Source: Antrihabitans spumae (GTDB taxonomy: Bacteria; Actinomycetota; Actinomycetes; Mycobacteriales; Mycobacteriaceae). Taken from it: a stretch of DNA of 64,000 nucleotides. The DNA is taken from the NCBI RefSeq assembly GCF_043944905.1, contig NZ_JBIMSN010000012.1, positions 37,337 to 101,336 on the forward strand. The letters are read 5' to 3'. Positions 16,216-24,800 of the stretch are shown here, one piece after another; position 1 is the stretch's first letter; every line of letters starts with the position of its first letter. Both the position numbers and the translations under genes were made by a program. Under the pieces are notes generated by a model. It did no database searches and had not been told where the DNA came from. It was given only the letters and a program-made list of their open reading frames with translations.

Positions 16216-18492
16216 TTATCCGGTTGCAGTGGAACGGAATCGGCGCAGGCGCAGGCTGTTGCTCACCACGAACACCGACGAGAACGCCATAGCTGCACCA
16301 GCGAGCATCGGGTTGAGCAGGCCCGCGGCGGCGAGAGGGATGGCTGCCACGTTGTAGGCGAAGGCCCAGAACAGGTTGACCTTGATCGTGCGCAGTGTCG
16401 CGCGTGCCAACCGGATCGCGTCGGCGGCAGCGCGCAGGTCACCGCGCACCAGGGTCAGGTCACTGGCCTCGATGGCGACGTCGGTGCCGGTGCCCATCGC
16501 CAAACCGAGGTCGGCTTGGGCGAGTGCGGCGGCGTCGTTGACCCCGTCACCGACCATCGCCACAACCTTGCCCTCGGCCTGCAACCGTTTCACGGTTTCG
16601 ACCTTGTCCGCAGGCAAGACTTCGGCGATCACATGATCGATACCGACCTGGTCGGCGATCGTCGCGGCGGCGGCCGCGTTGTCACCGGTGAGCATGATCG
16701 GTGTCAAACCCAGCGCCCGCAGCTGCGTAATCGCTTGTCTGGAAGTCGCTTTGACCGCGTCGGCAACCACCAGCACGGCACGGGCTTTGCCGTCCCACCC
16801 GACCGCGACGGCGGTCTTGCCCTCGGATTCCGCGGCGCGCAGCGAGGTGTCGAGGTCGGCGGGCAGGTGCTGGGCCCAGTCGTCGAGCAGTCGTGTTCGA
16901 CCGACGACCACCGCGTGTCCCTCGACGACGCCGTGGACACCGAGACCCTCGACGTTGGCGAAATCTTCCACAGCAGGCAGGACACCGACCCGGTCACGCG
17001 CACCCGTAGCGATTGCTTGCGCGATGGGGTGCTCGGAGGAGTCTTCGAGCGCACCCGCAAGCCGCAGCACCTGGTCTCGATCTTCCCCGTCGGCGGTGAT
17101 GACGTCGAGCAGTGTCATCTTGCCGGTGGTGATGGTGCCGGTTTTGTCGAGTACGACGGTGTCGACGCGACGGGTGGATTCGAGCACTTCGGGTCCCTTG
17201 ATCAGAATCCCGAGCTGCGCGCCGCGTCCGGTGCCGACCATCAGTGCGGTCGGTGTCGCCAGGCCGAGTGCGCAAGGGCAGGCGATGATCAGCACAGCGA
17301 CCGCTGCGGTGAACGCAGCGGCAATCGATCCGCCGGTGCCGATCCAAAACCCGAGTGTGGCCACCGAGAGTGCGATCACGATGGGAACGAAGATGCCGGA
17401 GATCCTGTCCGCCAGTCGCTGCGCCTGGGCCTTCCCGGTTTGCGCGTCTTCGACGAGTTTCGCCATCTGCGCGAGCTGAGTGTCGGTCCCGATCCGGTTG
17501 GCGCGCACCACGAGTCGGCCGCCGACGTTGACGGTCGCGCCGACCACCTGATCGCCCGAACCGACCTCGACCGGTACGGACTCACCGGTCAGCATCGACG
17601 CATCGACAGCGGAGGAGCCCTCGGTGACGACACCGTCGGTGGCGATCTTCTCACCCGGCCGGACGACAAACTCGTCGCCGACCGCGAGCTGGTCCACACT
17701 GATCCGCTCCTCGACGCCGTTACGTAGCACCGAGACCTCTTTGGCGCCGAGCTCGAGCAAGGCGCGCAACGCCGCACCCGCGCGCCGTTTGGAGCGCGCT
17801 TCGAAATAGCGGCCGGCCAGGATGAACGTGGTCACCCCGGCGGCGGCCTCGAGATAAATGTTTCCCGCGCCGTCGGTCCGCGAGATTGTCAGTTCGAACG
17901 GATGGGTCATGCCGGCGATCCCGGCGGTGCCCCACAACAGTGCGTACAGCGACCAGCCCAGCGCGGCGAGGGTGCCGATCGACACGAGCGTGTCCATGGT
18001 GGCGGTGCCGTGGCGCAGGTTGGTCCATGCTGCCTTGTGGAACGGCCATGCCCCCCAGGCGACGACCGGCGCGGCCAGGGTCAACGACATCCACTGCCAG
18101 TTGGTGAACTGCAGCGCCGGGACCATGGCCATCGCGATCACGGGCACACTCAGCATCAGCGATACGAGCAACCGCTGACGCAACGACGTGGTCGGATCCG
18201 GTGCACTCGAATCCTCGGATGCGTCTACGGAGTCGGGTGATGTCGATTTCGGGGCGGGCAGGTGCGCGGTGTAGCCGGTCTGCTCGACCGTGGCGATCAG
18301 CTGGTCGGGGGAGACGCCGCCGCGGTAGGTGACGCGGGCCTTTTCGGTGGCATAGTTCACCGTCGCGGTCACGCCGTCGAGTTTGTTGAGCTTGCGCTCG
18401 ATCCGATTGGCGCACGACGCGCAGGTCATCCCGCCGATCAGCAACTCGACCTGCTCGTCGGACTGTGCGGGTAACGCGGTGGCGGAATTCAT
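16216..18492 (-). CDS. copA: Copper-exporting P1B-1 ATPase CopA
   Basis: I chose the ATG at 18492 (AAAGGA upstream). The 758-residue protein has an N-terminal HMA domain with GGMTCASC near residue 25, eight membrane helices, and the actuator motif TGES. The Cu(I) site motif CPCALGLATPTA is near residue 407. It also has phosphorylation DKTGTIT, the SEHPIA nucleotide motif and GDGVNDAAA. CPC with a single N-terminal HMA is typical of Cu(I) exporters. It is the last gene of a minus-strand operon with an HMA chaperone and a secreted His-rich protein under a CsoR-type operator, a coherent copper efflux unit. Confidence 0.95.
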   Translation of the reverse strand: MNSATALPAQSDEQVELLIGGMTCASCANRIERKLNKLDGVTATVNYATEKARVTYRGGVSPDQLIATVEQTGYTAHLPAPKSTSPDSVDASEDSSAPDPTTSLRQRLLVSLMLSVPVIAMAMVPALQFTNWQWMSLTLAAPVVAWGAWPFHKAAWTNLRHGTATMDTLVSIGTLAALGWSLYALLWGTAGIAGMTHPFELTISRTDGAGNIYLEAAAGVTTFILAGRYFEARSKRRAGAALRALLELGAKEVSVLRNGVEERISVDQLAVGDEFVVRPGEKIATDGVVTEGSSAVDASMLTGESVPVEVGSGDQVVGATVNVGGRLVVRANRIGTDTQLAQMAKLVEDAQTGKAQAQRLADRISGIFVPIVIALSVATLGFWIGTGGSIAAAFTAAVAVLIIACPCALGLATPTALMVGTGRGAQLGILIKGPEVLESTRRVDTVVLDKTGTITTGKMTLLDVITADGEDRDQVLRLAGALEDSSEHPIAQAIATGARDRVGVLPAVEDFANVEGLGVHGVVEGHAVVVGRTRLLDDWAQHLPADLDTSLRAAESEGKTAVAVGWDGKARAVLVVADAVKATSRQAITQLRALGLTPIMLTGDNAAAAATIADQVGIDHVIAEVLPADKVETVKRLQAEGKVVAMVGDGVNDAAALAQADLGLAMGTGTDVAIEASDLTLVRGDLRAAADAIRLARATLRTIKVNLFWAFAYNVAAIPLAAAGLLNPMLAGAAMAFSSVFVVSNSLRLRRFRSTATG

Positions 18493-18522
18493 GGCTGGTC
18501 CTTTCACGGTGACGGTACGCGG

Positions 18523-19458
18523 TCAGTGGTCGTGACCGGCCACGGCCGGTTCGGGCTGCAGACTGCCCTCGGCCGGGGATCCGGCGGCGCTGAGGGTGAA
18601 TTCGGCGGTGCGCACCACCCCCGCGTGCTGGAAGTCCAGAAACAGGCGGTAGTCCCCGACGCTGGGCGCGGTGGCGTAGAAATCGATGGTCGGACCGGCT
18701 GCTGTCACGCCATCGCCCGGATGCCCGTCGGGATGAACATGCAGGTAGGCGAGGTCGGCGCTGCGCAGGGCGACGAGATGGCCGTAGGCACCGAGATACG
18801 GCTGTAGATCGGTGACCGGTCGGCCGTCCTTGGTGACAGACAAGGTGACTTTGGACGCCTGTCCCGGAACCAGGTTGCCGTGCAGGGTGACGGTGTAGCC
18901 GTCGATCTCGGTGGTGCCGGTCGCGGCCGGTAGCGGTTGCGGGTCGAAAGTGCCGGCGACGTGAAGGTCTGCGCCCAAGGTGACTCCTTCGCCGCCTTCA
19001 GGGGTGAAATCGGCAAAGACGCGATAAGTTCCGGCGCGGGTGAGATCCAGTGGGACACTCCAGATTCCGGCCGAGTCGAGCACGGGGTGCACGTGCTGGT
19101 AGCCGACCATGTCGCGACGCACGACGATGAGGTGCAGTTGTTTGCCGTGGCTCGCGGCGTATCGCGTCAGCGGTGTTCCGGCGGGGTCGACGATTCGGAA
19201 TCGCAGCGACACGGCGGTCCCCGTGGGCGTCTGCGGTGTCTCGAGCTGCAACGTGTATCGGCTGTCGGTGACCATCAGTCCTCCAGGTGCTGAATCCGGG
19301 CTTGCCGCCTCGCCGGGCAGTTCCTCGGGGTGTATGCCGCGGGTGTGTACCGGGGCGGGGCTGTCGGCGGGACCGACGACCGCGCCGGTCCCGAGTGCGG
19401 CGGCGAAGACCACCGCGAGACCGGCGGTGAAGCCGGCAATTTTCTGTGCCGTGTTCAT
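18523..19458 (-). CDS. Secreted His-rich two-module protein of the copper operon
   Basis: This 311-residue protein has a signal peptide (AGFTAGLAVVFAAALGTGAVVG). Two similar beta-rich modules follow: the first contains KQLHLIVVRRDMVGYQHVHP (about 110-129) and the second AYGHLVALRSADLAYLHVHP (about 218-237). The tail ends VAGHDH. The repeated HL...YxHVHP motifs could bind Cu outside the membrane. Such proteins occur between CopZ and CopA in related actinobacteria but have no established function that I know of. Its place in the CsoR-type operon supports copper storage or capture in the envelope. Confidence 0.8.
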   Translation of the reverse strand: MNTAQKIAGFTAGLAVVFAAALGTGAVVGPADSPAPVHTRGIHPEELPGEAASPDSAPGGLMVTDSRYTLQLETPQTPTGTAVSLRFRIVDPAGTPLTRYAASHGKQLHLIVVRRDMVGYQHVHPVLDSAGIWSVPLDLTRAGTYRVFADFTPEGGEGVTLGADLHVAGTFDPQPLPAATGTTEIDGYTVTLHGNLVPGQASKVTLSVTKDGRPVTDLQPYLGAYGHLVALRSADLAYLHVHPDGHPGDGVTAAGPTIDFYATAPSVGDYRLFLDFQHAGVVRTAEFTLSAAGSPAEGSLQPEPAVAGHDH

Positions 19459-19536
19459 GGTCGATGTGCTCCTGGTGGTTTCCCGGCCGAACCCGCTGAA
19501 TCAAGTCCGGCCGACATGGGTCGTGGGGACCGACGA

Positions 19537-19743
19537 TCAGTCGGCTAGTCGGTATCCGGCCTCGTGGACTGCGCCCTTGATGACGTCGCGGTCGACAGGT
19601 TCGGCGCTGTCGATCACGACCCGGCCGCTGGCGAGATCGACGTCCACGGACGTGACGCCGTCGATGGTGCCGACCTCCTCGCGTACCGAGGACACGCAGT
19701 GGCCGCAGGTCATTCCGACGACGGTGACGGTGGCTGTGCTCAT
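19537..19743 (-). CDS. copZ: HMA-domain copper chaperone CopZ-like
   Basis: I chose the ATG at 19743 because GAGGAA lies upstream and the HMA domain begins at once. The 68-residue product is a minimal HMA domain with VVGMTCGHCVSSVREEV carrying the CxxC Cu(I) site at about residues 13-16. It is the first gene of the copA operon, with the CsoR-type palindrome about 83 bases upstream. It should ferry Cu(I) to CopA. Confidence 0.9.
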   Translation of the reverse strand: MSTATVTVVGMTCGHCVSSVREEVGTIDGVTSVDVDLASGRVVIDSAEPVDRDVIKGAVHEAGYRLAD

Positions 19744-19825
19744 TAGGAGTTCCTCTTCTCGGGGCGGTAGATCTCGCGGATCGCGGTGCTCGAGTTCGTC
19801 GTTCGAACCCATTGCAATATTTACC

Positions 19826-19842
19826 ATACCCCCCTAGGGTAT
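19826..19842. promoter_or_regulatory. CsoR-type copper operator of the copA operon
   Basis: ATACCC-CCCTA-GGGTAT is a 17-bp palindrome upstream of the chaperone-copA operon. It shares both arms with the site at 13133-13149 and lies at promoter distance. CsoR represses copper efflux operons through such GC-cored sites in mycobacteria and relatives. The csoR gene itself is not in this window. Confidence 0.72.
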
Positions 19843-20029
19843 ACAAGAGTCCGCAACGGAGCCGATGGTCAGGAGGACGACATGTGCATCGTGTAACCGA
19901 CCGAATATGGTTCGCCACCTGCGAGGAGTGATCGAGCAGGATGCGGCGAGCCCGACTGGGCGGCGGTGAAAGGTATGTCACCGTCCGCCCGGTCCTCCCA
20001 TACCCCGTACACGTAAGGAACCTGATCTC

Positions 20030-21457
20030 ATGTCCACACAGACACCCACCCGGAAGTGGTGGGCTCTGGCGTTGATCGCCGCCGCACAGTTCATGGTCAT
20101 CATGGATACGTCCATCATCGGCATCGCGCTCCCGCAAATGCAGAACGATCTCGGCTTCACCCAACAGAACCTCACGTGGGTCTTCAATGCCTACGTCATC
20201 GCCTTCGGCGGACTGCTGCTGCTCGGCGGCCGCCTGTCGGACCTGTTCGGTGCGCGACGCGTGTTCGGCGCTGGTTGGCTGATCCTCTTGATCGGATCGA
20301 TCACCGCCGGTGCAGCCGGAAACGTCGCGATCGAACTCACCGGCCGCGCTGTCCAGGGGGCCGGCGCCGCCCTCATCGCACCGTCGGCACTCACCTTGCT
20401 GATGATGCTGTTCGGCGGCTCGCCGAAAGAGCTGACCAAGGCACTCTCGATTTACGGTGCAGCGGCCCCCGCGGGCGGGACCGCGGGTGTGTTCTTCGGC
20501 GGCGTCATCACCGAGTACATCAGCTGGCCCTGGGTGTTCTACATCAACATTCCCATCGCGGTGATTGCGCTGCTGGCCATACCCGCGGTCATGCCGAACG
20601 TGCCTACCCGCTCCGGATCGATCGATGTTCTGGGCGCGATCACGGTCACCGCAGGACTCGGCACTGCCGTGTACGCAGTCGTGCGGGCACCAGAGGTCGT
20701 TTGGGCGTCCGGTCAGACCTGGGCCGGATTGGCCGCAGCCGCCGGATTGCTCGCAGCGTTCGTCCTGATCCAGGCCAAGCGGCAAACCCCGCTGATGCGA
20801 CTGGGCATCTTCACCGCGCCCAATCTCGCCGTGGCAAACGTCGCGCAGCTACTCCTCGGCGCGGCGTGGATTCCGATGTGGTTCTTCCTGAACCTGTACC
20901 TGCAGCAGGTACTTGGCTACAGCGCCTTCCCCGCGGGTGCCGCGCTGCTGCCGATGACCGTGTTGATCATGCTTTGCATGATCGTGGTAGCGCCACGAGC
21001 AATGGTTCGCTTCGGCGCTAAACCGATGATCGTCTCCGGTCTGGTCGTGCTCGCGGCGGGTCTGGCGTGGCTGTCGTTGGTACGGCCCACCGGGAACTTC
21101 TGGATCGACGTCTTGCCTGCCTCGCTGGTCGCAGCGGTCGGCATGTCATTGGCGTTCATTCCCTCACTCGGCACCGCGATCTCTGCAGCTCGTCCCGAGG
21201 AGGGCGGCCTCGCGTCCGGCATCGTCAACGTGAGCTACCAGGTCGGTTCTGCCGTCGGCCTCGCTGCGATGACCGCCGTAGCCGCGGCCGCCGGCGCAAA
21301 CCAGCTAGGAAACACGGTGGAGCTGACCGACGGTTTCTCCGCGGCATTCCTCGGAGCCTCCGCGATCGCGATCGCAGGTGCAGCCATCACCGCCGTCGCA
21401 ATGCGGACACCGAAAACTACGAAAGCTCAGGTGCGGGAGCCAGTCTCAGCCGCGTGA
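20030..21457 (+). CDS. MFS transporter, DHA2 (EmrB/QacA) family
   Basis: This 475-residue protein has about 14 hydrophobic helices. The DHA2 signatures are visible: FMVIMDTSIIGIALPQ in helix 1 (motif D1), GGRLSDLFGARR (motif A, loop 2-3) and GRAVQGAGAALIAPSAL (motif B/C region). It should be a proton-driven exporter of drugs or toxic organics. AAGGA precedes the ATG. It is a single gene followed by a hairpin, divergent from the copper operon, and I see no local regulator. The substrate is unknown. Confidence 0.93.
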   Translation: MSTQTPTRKWWALALIAAAQFMVIMDTSIIGIALPQMQNDLGFTQQNLTWVFNAYVIAFGGLLLLGGRLSDLFGARRVFGAGWLILLIGSITAGAAGNVAIELTGRAVQGAGAALIAPSALTLLMMLFGGSPKELTKALSIYGAAAPAGGTAGVFFGGVITEYISWPWVFYINIPIAVIALLAIPAVMPNVPTRSGSIDVLGAITVTAGLGTAVYAVVRAPEVVWASGQTWAGLAAAAGLLAAFVLIQAKRQTPLMRLGIFTAPNLAVANVAQLLLGAAWIPMWFFLNLYLQQVLGYSAFPAGAALLPMTVLIMLCMIVVAPRAMVRFGAKPMIVSGLVVLAAGLAWLSLVRPTGNFWIDVLPASLVAAVGMSLAFIPSLGTAISAARPEEGGLASGIVNVSYQVGSAVGLAAMTAVAAAAGANQLGNTVELTDGFSAAFLGASAIAIAGAAITAVAMRTPKTTKAQVREPVSAA

Positions 21458-21468
21458 CGTAACGGGAT

Positions 21469-21494
21469 GGGGCCGGGCGGAAAGGTCCGGCTCC
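21469..21494 (+). terminator. Hairpin after the MFS gene
   Basis: GGGGCCGG pairs with CCGGCTCC (one G-U) around a 10-base loop, 12 bases after the stop at 21457. It probably terminates the MFS transcript. Confidence 0.45.
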
Positions 21495-21624
21495 AACTTC
21501 GTCGACAGGGTGTGGCGTCGTATTCCGTTCGTGGGCTCACGAAATCCCACTGAAATCGAGACCCCAACCCCGGTCGGCGCGCTAGAGGAACCTCAATTTC
21601 AATTTATGGGAATCGCCCGCGGCC

Positions 21625-21629
21625 TGGCA
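21625..21629 (+). repeat. Target site duplication, left copy (TGGCA)
   Basis: TGGCA directly abuts the left terminal repeat and is repeated exactly at 47468-47472 outside the right terminal repeat. The 5-bp length is typical of Tn3-family insertion. Confidence 0.85.
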
Positions 21630-21667
21630 GGGGTTCCGGTAGTAACGGCGCAGAAAACAACAGATAT
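21630..21667 (+). repeat. Left 38-bp terminal inverted repeat (IRL)
   Basis: It starts GGGGTTCCGG and ends AACAGATAT. It matches the reverse complement of 47430-47467 at 37 of 38 positions (A for G at position 33). It lies 105 bases upstream of the tnpA start, as in other Tn3 elements. Confidence 0.92.
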
Positions 21668-21772
21668 GGCGTAGTCCCTGGTCGGGGTTGATTCGCCGGT
21701 TCGGGCTGCGGGCGTGGTTGTTTGGTGCTTGGCTGCCGATGTTGTTGGACGGCATGTCGGAGGTTGGTGTTT

Positions 21773-24700
21773 GTGGCGACGCGGGTGTTCGCGGATGAGG
21801 AGTTGGAGCGTCTGCGGGAGTTCCCGGAGATCAGCCGTGAGGAGTTGTTCCGGTTCTTCACGTTGACACCGACTGATCTGGCGTTCGTTGATCCGGGTCG
21901 CGGGCGTGGGCCGGCTGATCGCCTCGGTGTGGCGATCGCGTTGTGCGCGTTACCGTGGTTGGGGTTCGTGCCGGACAAGGTGTCAGCAGCCCCGCCGGTC
22001 GCGGTGGCTCGGCTGGCTGATCAGTTGAAAGTTGATGCGGGCCAGGTCCGTTCGTACGGACGGCGGGCGCAGACCCGGACCGAGCATCTGCGGCTGGTGG
22101 CGCAGTATCTGGGGTGGCGGCCGGCCGGGGCGATGGAGCTGAAGGAGCTCGACGAGTTCCTGCTGGCGCGGGCGATGGAGCACGATTCACCGACACTGTT
22201 GTTCCGACTCGGGTGTGAGTACCTGGTCTCGGCGCGGGTGATCCGGCCGGGACCGGAAACGGTGGTACGCCGGGTTGCGCACGCTCGCGCGCATGCGCAG
22301 CGGGAAACCTATGACCGATTGGCGCACGAGTTCACCCCGGCGCGGTGCGCGGAGTTGGACGCTCTGCTGGTCAACGATGCATCGCTGGGGATGTCGCGGT
22401 TGCGGTGGCTGGCGACCGGCCCGGTGGAAGCGTCCGCGACGGCGGTGAAGGCAGAGGTGGAGAAGCTGGCGTTTCTGCGTGGGTTGGGGGCAGATGAGCT
22501 GGATATGTCGGTGCTGCCCGCGGAGCGGCGCCGGTTCCTGGCCACGATGGGTCGACGGTTGACCGGCCAAGCCCTCGAAAGGCGGGATCCGCAGCGCCGC
22601 TACCCGATCCTGCTCACCGTGCTCGCGCAGTCGGGCACCGATGTGCTCGATGAGGTGGTTCAGCTGTTCGATCAGGCGATCTCGGCGAAGCTGAGCAAGG
22701 CCGAACGACGTATGCAGCAGGAACTAGCCGAACGCGGCAAGGGTGGCGAAGACCGGCAAGGGCTGCTCGATGATCTGCTGGTGATCGTCACCGACTTGCA
22801 GATCCCCGACGAGGACATCGGCGGACTGATCCGGGGTGACCGGATCGGATGGGACCGTCTGCGGGCGGCGATCGCGCAGGCCAAACCGCGGCTACCCCGC
22901 GATCACGGACACCTGGCCGCATTCGATGCATCGTACGGATATTTGCGGCAGTTCACCCCGGCGGTGCTCTCGGCAGTGCGGTTCGCCGGTGGCACCGCGG
23001 CGACAGAGTTGCTACTCGCGGTGCACATGCTGCGGGAATTGAACGCCACCGGGAATCGGAAGGTCCCAGACGAGGCCCCGGCCGGGTTCGTCCCGACGAA
23101 GTGGCGCGGCTATCTCGAGGAGGCCCGCAAATCCGGCAATTCCACCGCCTACCGGCACTACTGGGAATTGTGCGTGCTGCTCGGCCTGCGCGACGGACTA
23201 CGCAGCGGGGATGTGTACGTGCCGGGTTCGCGCCGGTACGCCGATCCGGCCGCCTACCTACTCACCCCCGAGCAGTGGCAGCCCCAACGAGAGAAATTCT
23301 GCCGTCTGGTCGGCAAATCACCTGATCCGGCCGGCGCCCTGGCCGCCGCCACCGACGAACTACACAGCGCGCTCGGCGAGCTGGAGGCGGTCCTGGCCGA
23401 TGGGGATGGCCCGGTCCGTGTCGATGAGGCTGGCGATCTGGTGGTTTCGCCATTGTCGGCGGAAGACGTTCCCGCCGAAGCGGTGTCGCTCAAGGCCGAG
23501 TTGACCGAGATGCTGCCGTTCGCGCCGATCGTGGCGTTGCTGATCGAGCTGGACAAACGCACCGGCTACCTGGACTGCTTCACCCACGCCGGCGGCAAGC
23601 ACGCCCGCACCCCAGAACTCAAACGCAACCTGATCGCGGTCCTGCTGGCCTACTCCACCAATCTCGGGCTCACACGCATGGCGGACGCCTGCGGTATCTC
23701 TTACGACATTCTGGCCTGGACCTCGGAGTGGTATGTGCGGGAAGAGACACTGCGAGCGGCCAACATTGCGATCATCGACTACCACCAGCTGCTGCCGCTG
23801 ACCACGGTGTTCGGCGCGGGCACCTTGTCGTCTTCGGACGGGCAACGGTTCCCCACCCGCGGCAAATCGGTCACCGCGCGAGCGCTGAGCCGCTACTTCG
23901 CGAACGAGGGCCTGTCCACCTACACCCATGTCACCGATCAGCACGCCACTTACGGCACGAAAGTCATCGTCGCGACCAAGCGTGAGGCCCATTATGTTCT
24001 GGATGAAATCCTGGGTAACGCCACGGATCTGCCGATCACCGAGCATGCGACCGATACGCATGGGGTGACTCTGGTGAACTTCGGGTTGTTCGATCTGCTC
24101 GGATTGCAGTTGTCCCCGCGGATCCGCGATCTGGGCCGGATCACCCTCTACCGGACCGGGCCCCGCGCCCAGTTTGAATCGGCGTTCCCGCACGCGGGAG
24201 GACTGTTGACCCGGAAGGTCAACCTGGATCTGATCGCCGAGCATTACGACGACCTACTCCGGTTGGCCGGGTCGCTGAAGTTCGGGTATGCCACCGCGTC
24301 CCTGCTGGTCGGCAAGCTGTCCGCGTCCGGTCGGCAGAACACCCTTGCCGCGGCGTTGAAGGAGTACGGGGCGCTGCGGCGCACTATCTATGCCGCCCGC
24401 TACCTGTCCGACCCGGACTACCGGCGCAAGATCTCCCGTCAGCTCAACAAGGGTGAGTCCCTGCACGCGTTGCGCCGGGACCTGCTCTACGCCCACGAAG
24501 GCATGATCCGGGCCCGCCATCTGGAAGGGCAGACCGAACAAGCCTGGTGTCTGACCTTGGCCACGAACGCGGTAATCGCTTGGACTACAGAGTATTACGG
24601 GCTCGCGGTCGAGCAGATGCGGCGCACCGGGCGCCGCATCGACGACGAGGTCCTGGCCCATATCTCCCCGGCGCACAGCGAGAACATCAACTTCTTCGGC

Positions 24701-24787
24701 GCCATCGAGGTCGACATCGACGCCGAACTCGCCCAGCTCGGCCCCACCGGGTACCGGCCGTTGCGGGTCCGCGACACCTTGTTCTGA
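21773..24787 (+). CDS. tnpA: Tn3-family transposase TnpA
   Basis: I chose the GTG at 21773 (CGGAGG 9 bases upstream), giving 1004 residues, the usual Tn3 transposase size. The N-terminal half is the DUF4158 region (EISREELFRFFTLTP; ADRLGVAIALCALPWLG), and the C-terminal half is the DDE_Tnp_Tn3 domain. By eye, the catalytic residues are D689 in SSSDGQRF, D761 in HATDTHG, and a glutamate in LEGQTEQAWCLTL at about 918-922, in the same order and spacing as Tn3 D689/D765/E895. The gene is intact. It should cut and join the 38-bp ends at 21630 and 47467. Confidence 0.95.
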   Translation: MATRVFADEELERLREFPEISREELFRFFTLTPTDLAFVDPGRGRGPADRLGVAIALCALPWLGFVPDKVSAAPPVAVARLADQLKVDAGQVRSYGRRAQTRTEHLRLVAQYLGWRPAGAMELKELDEFLLARAMEHDSPTLLFRLGCEYLVSARVIRPGPETVVRRVAHARAHAQRETYDRLAHEFTPARCAELDALLVNDASLGMSRLRWLATGPVEASATAVKAEVEKLAFLRGLGADELDMSVLPAERRRFLATMGRRLTGQALERRDPQRRYPILLTVLAQSGTDVLDEVVQLFDQAISAKLSKAERRMQQELAERGKGGEDRQGLLDDLLVIVTDLQIPDEDIGGLIRGDRIGWDRLRAAIAQAKPRLPRDHGHLAAFDASYGYLRQFTPAVLSAVRFAGGTAATELLLAVHMLRELNATGNRKVPDEAPAGFVPTKWRGYLEEARKSGNSTAYRHYWELCVLLGLRDGLRSGDVYVPGSRRYADPAAYLLTPEQWQPQREKFCRLVGKSPDPAGALAAATDELHSALGELEAVLADGDGPVRVDEAGDLVVSPLSAEDVPAEAVSLKAELTEMLPFAPIVALLIELDKRTGYLDCFTHAGGKHARTPELKRNLIAVLLAYSTNLGLTRMADACGISYDILAWTSEWYVREETLRAANIAIIDYHQLLPLTTVFGAGTLSSSDGQRFPTRGKSVTARALSRYFANEGLSTYTHVTDQHATYGTKVIVATKREAHYVLDEILGNATDLPITEHATDTHGVTLVNFGLFDLLGLQLSPRIRDLGRITLYRTGPRAQFESAFPHAGGLLTRKVNLDLIAEHYDDLLRLAGSLKFGYATASLLVGKLSASGRQNTLAAALKEYGALRRTIYAARYLSDPDYRRKISRQLNKGESLHALRRDLLYAHEGMIRARHLEGQTEQAWCLTLATNAVIAWTTEYYGLAVEQMRRTGRRIDDEVLAHISPAHSENINFFGAIEVDIDAELAQLGPTGYRPLRVRDTLF

Positions 24788-24800
24788 ACGAGCGCGGCGT

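Noticed and set aside
19880..19894. ATG with a strong AGGAGG site after the CsoR-type operator
   Set aside because: The frame is only four codons (M-C-I-V-stop), and I could not convince myself that the following DNA is a csoR remnant.
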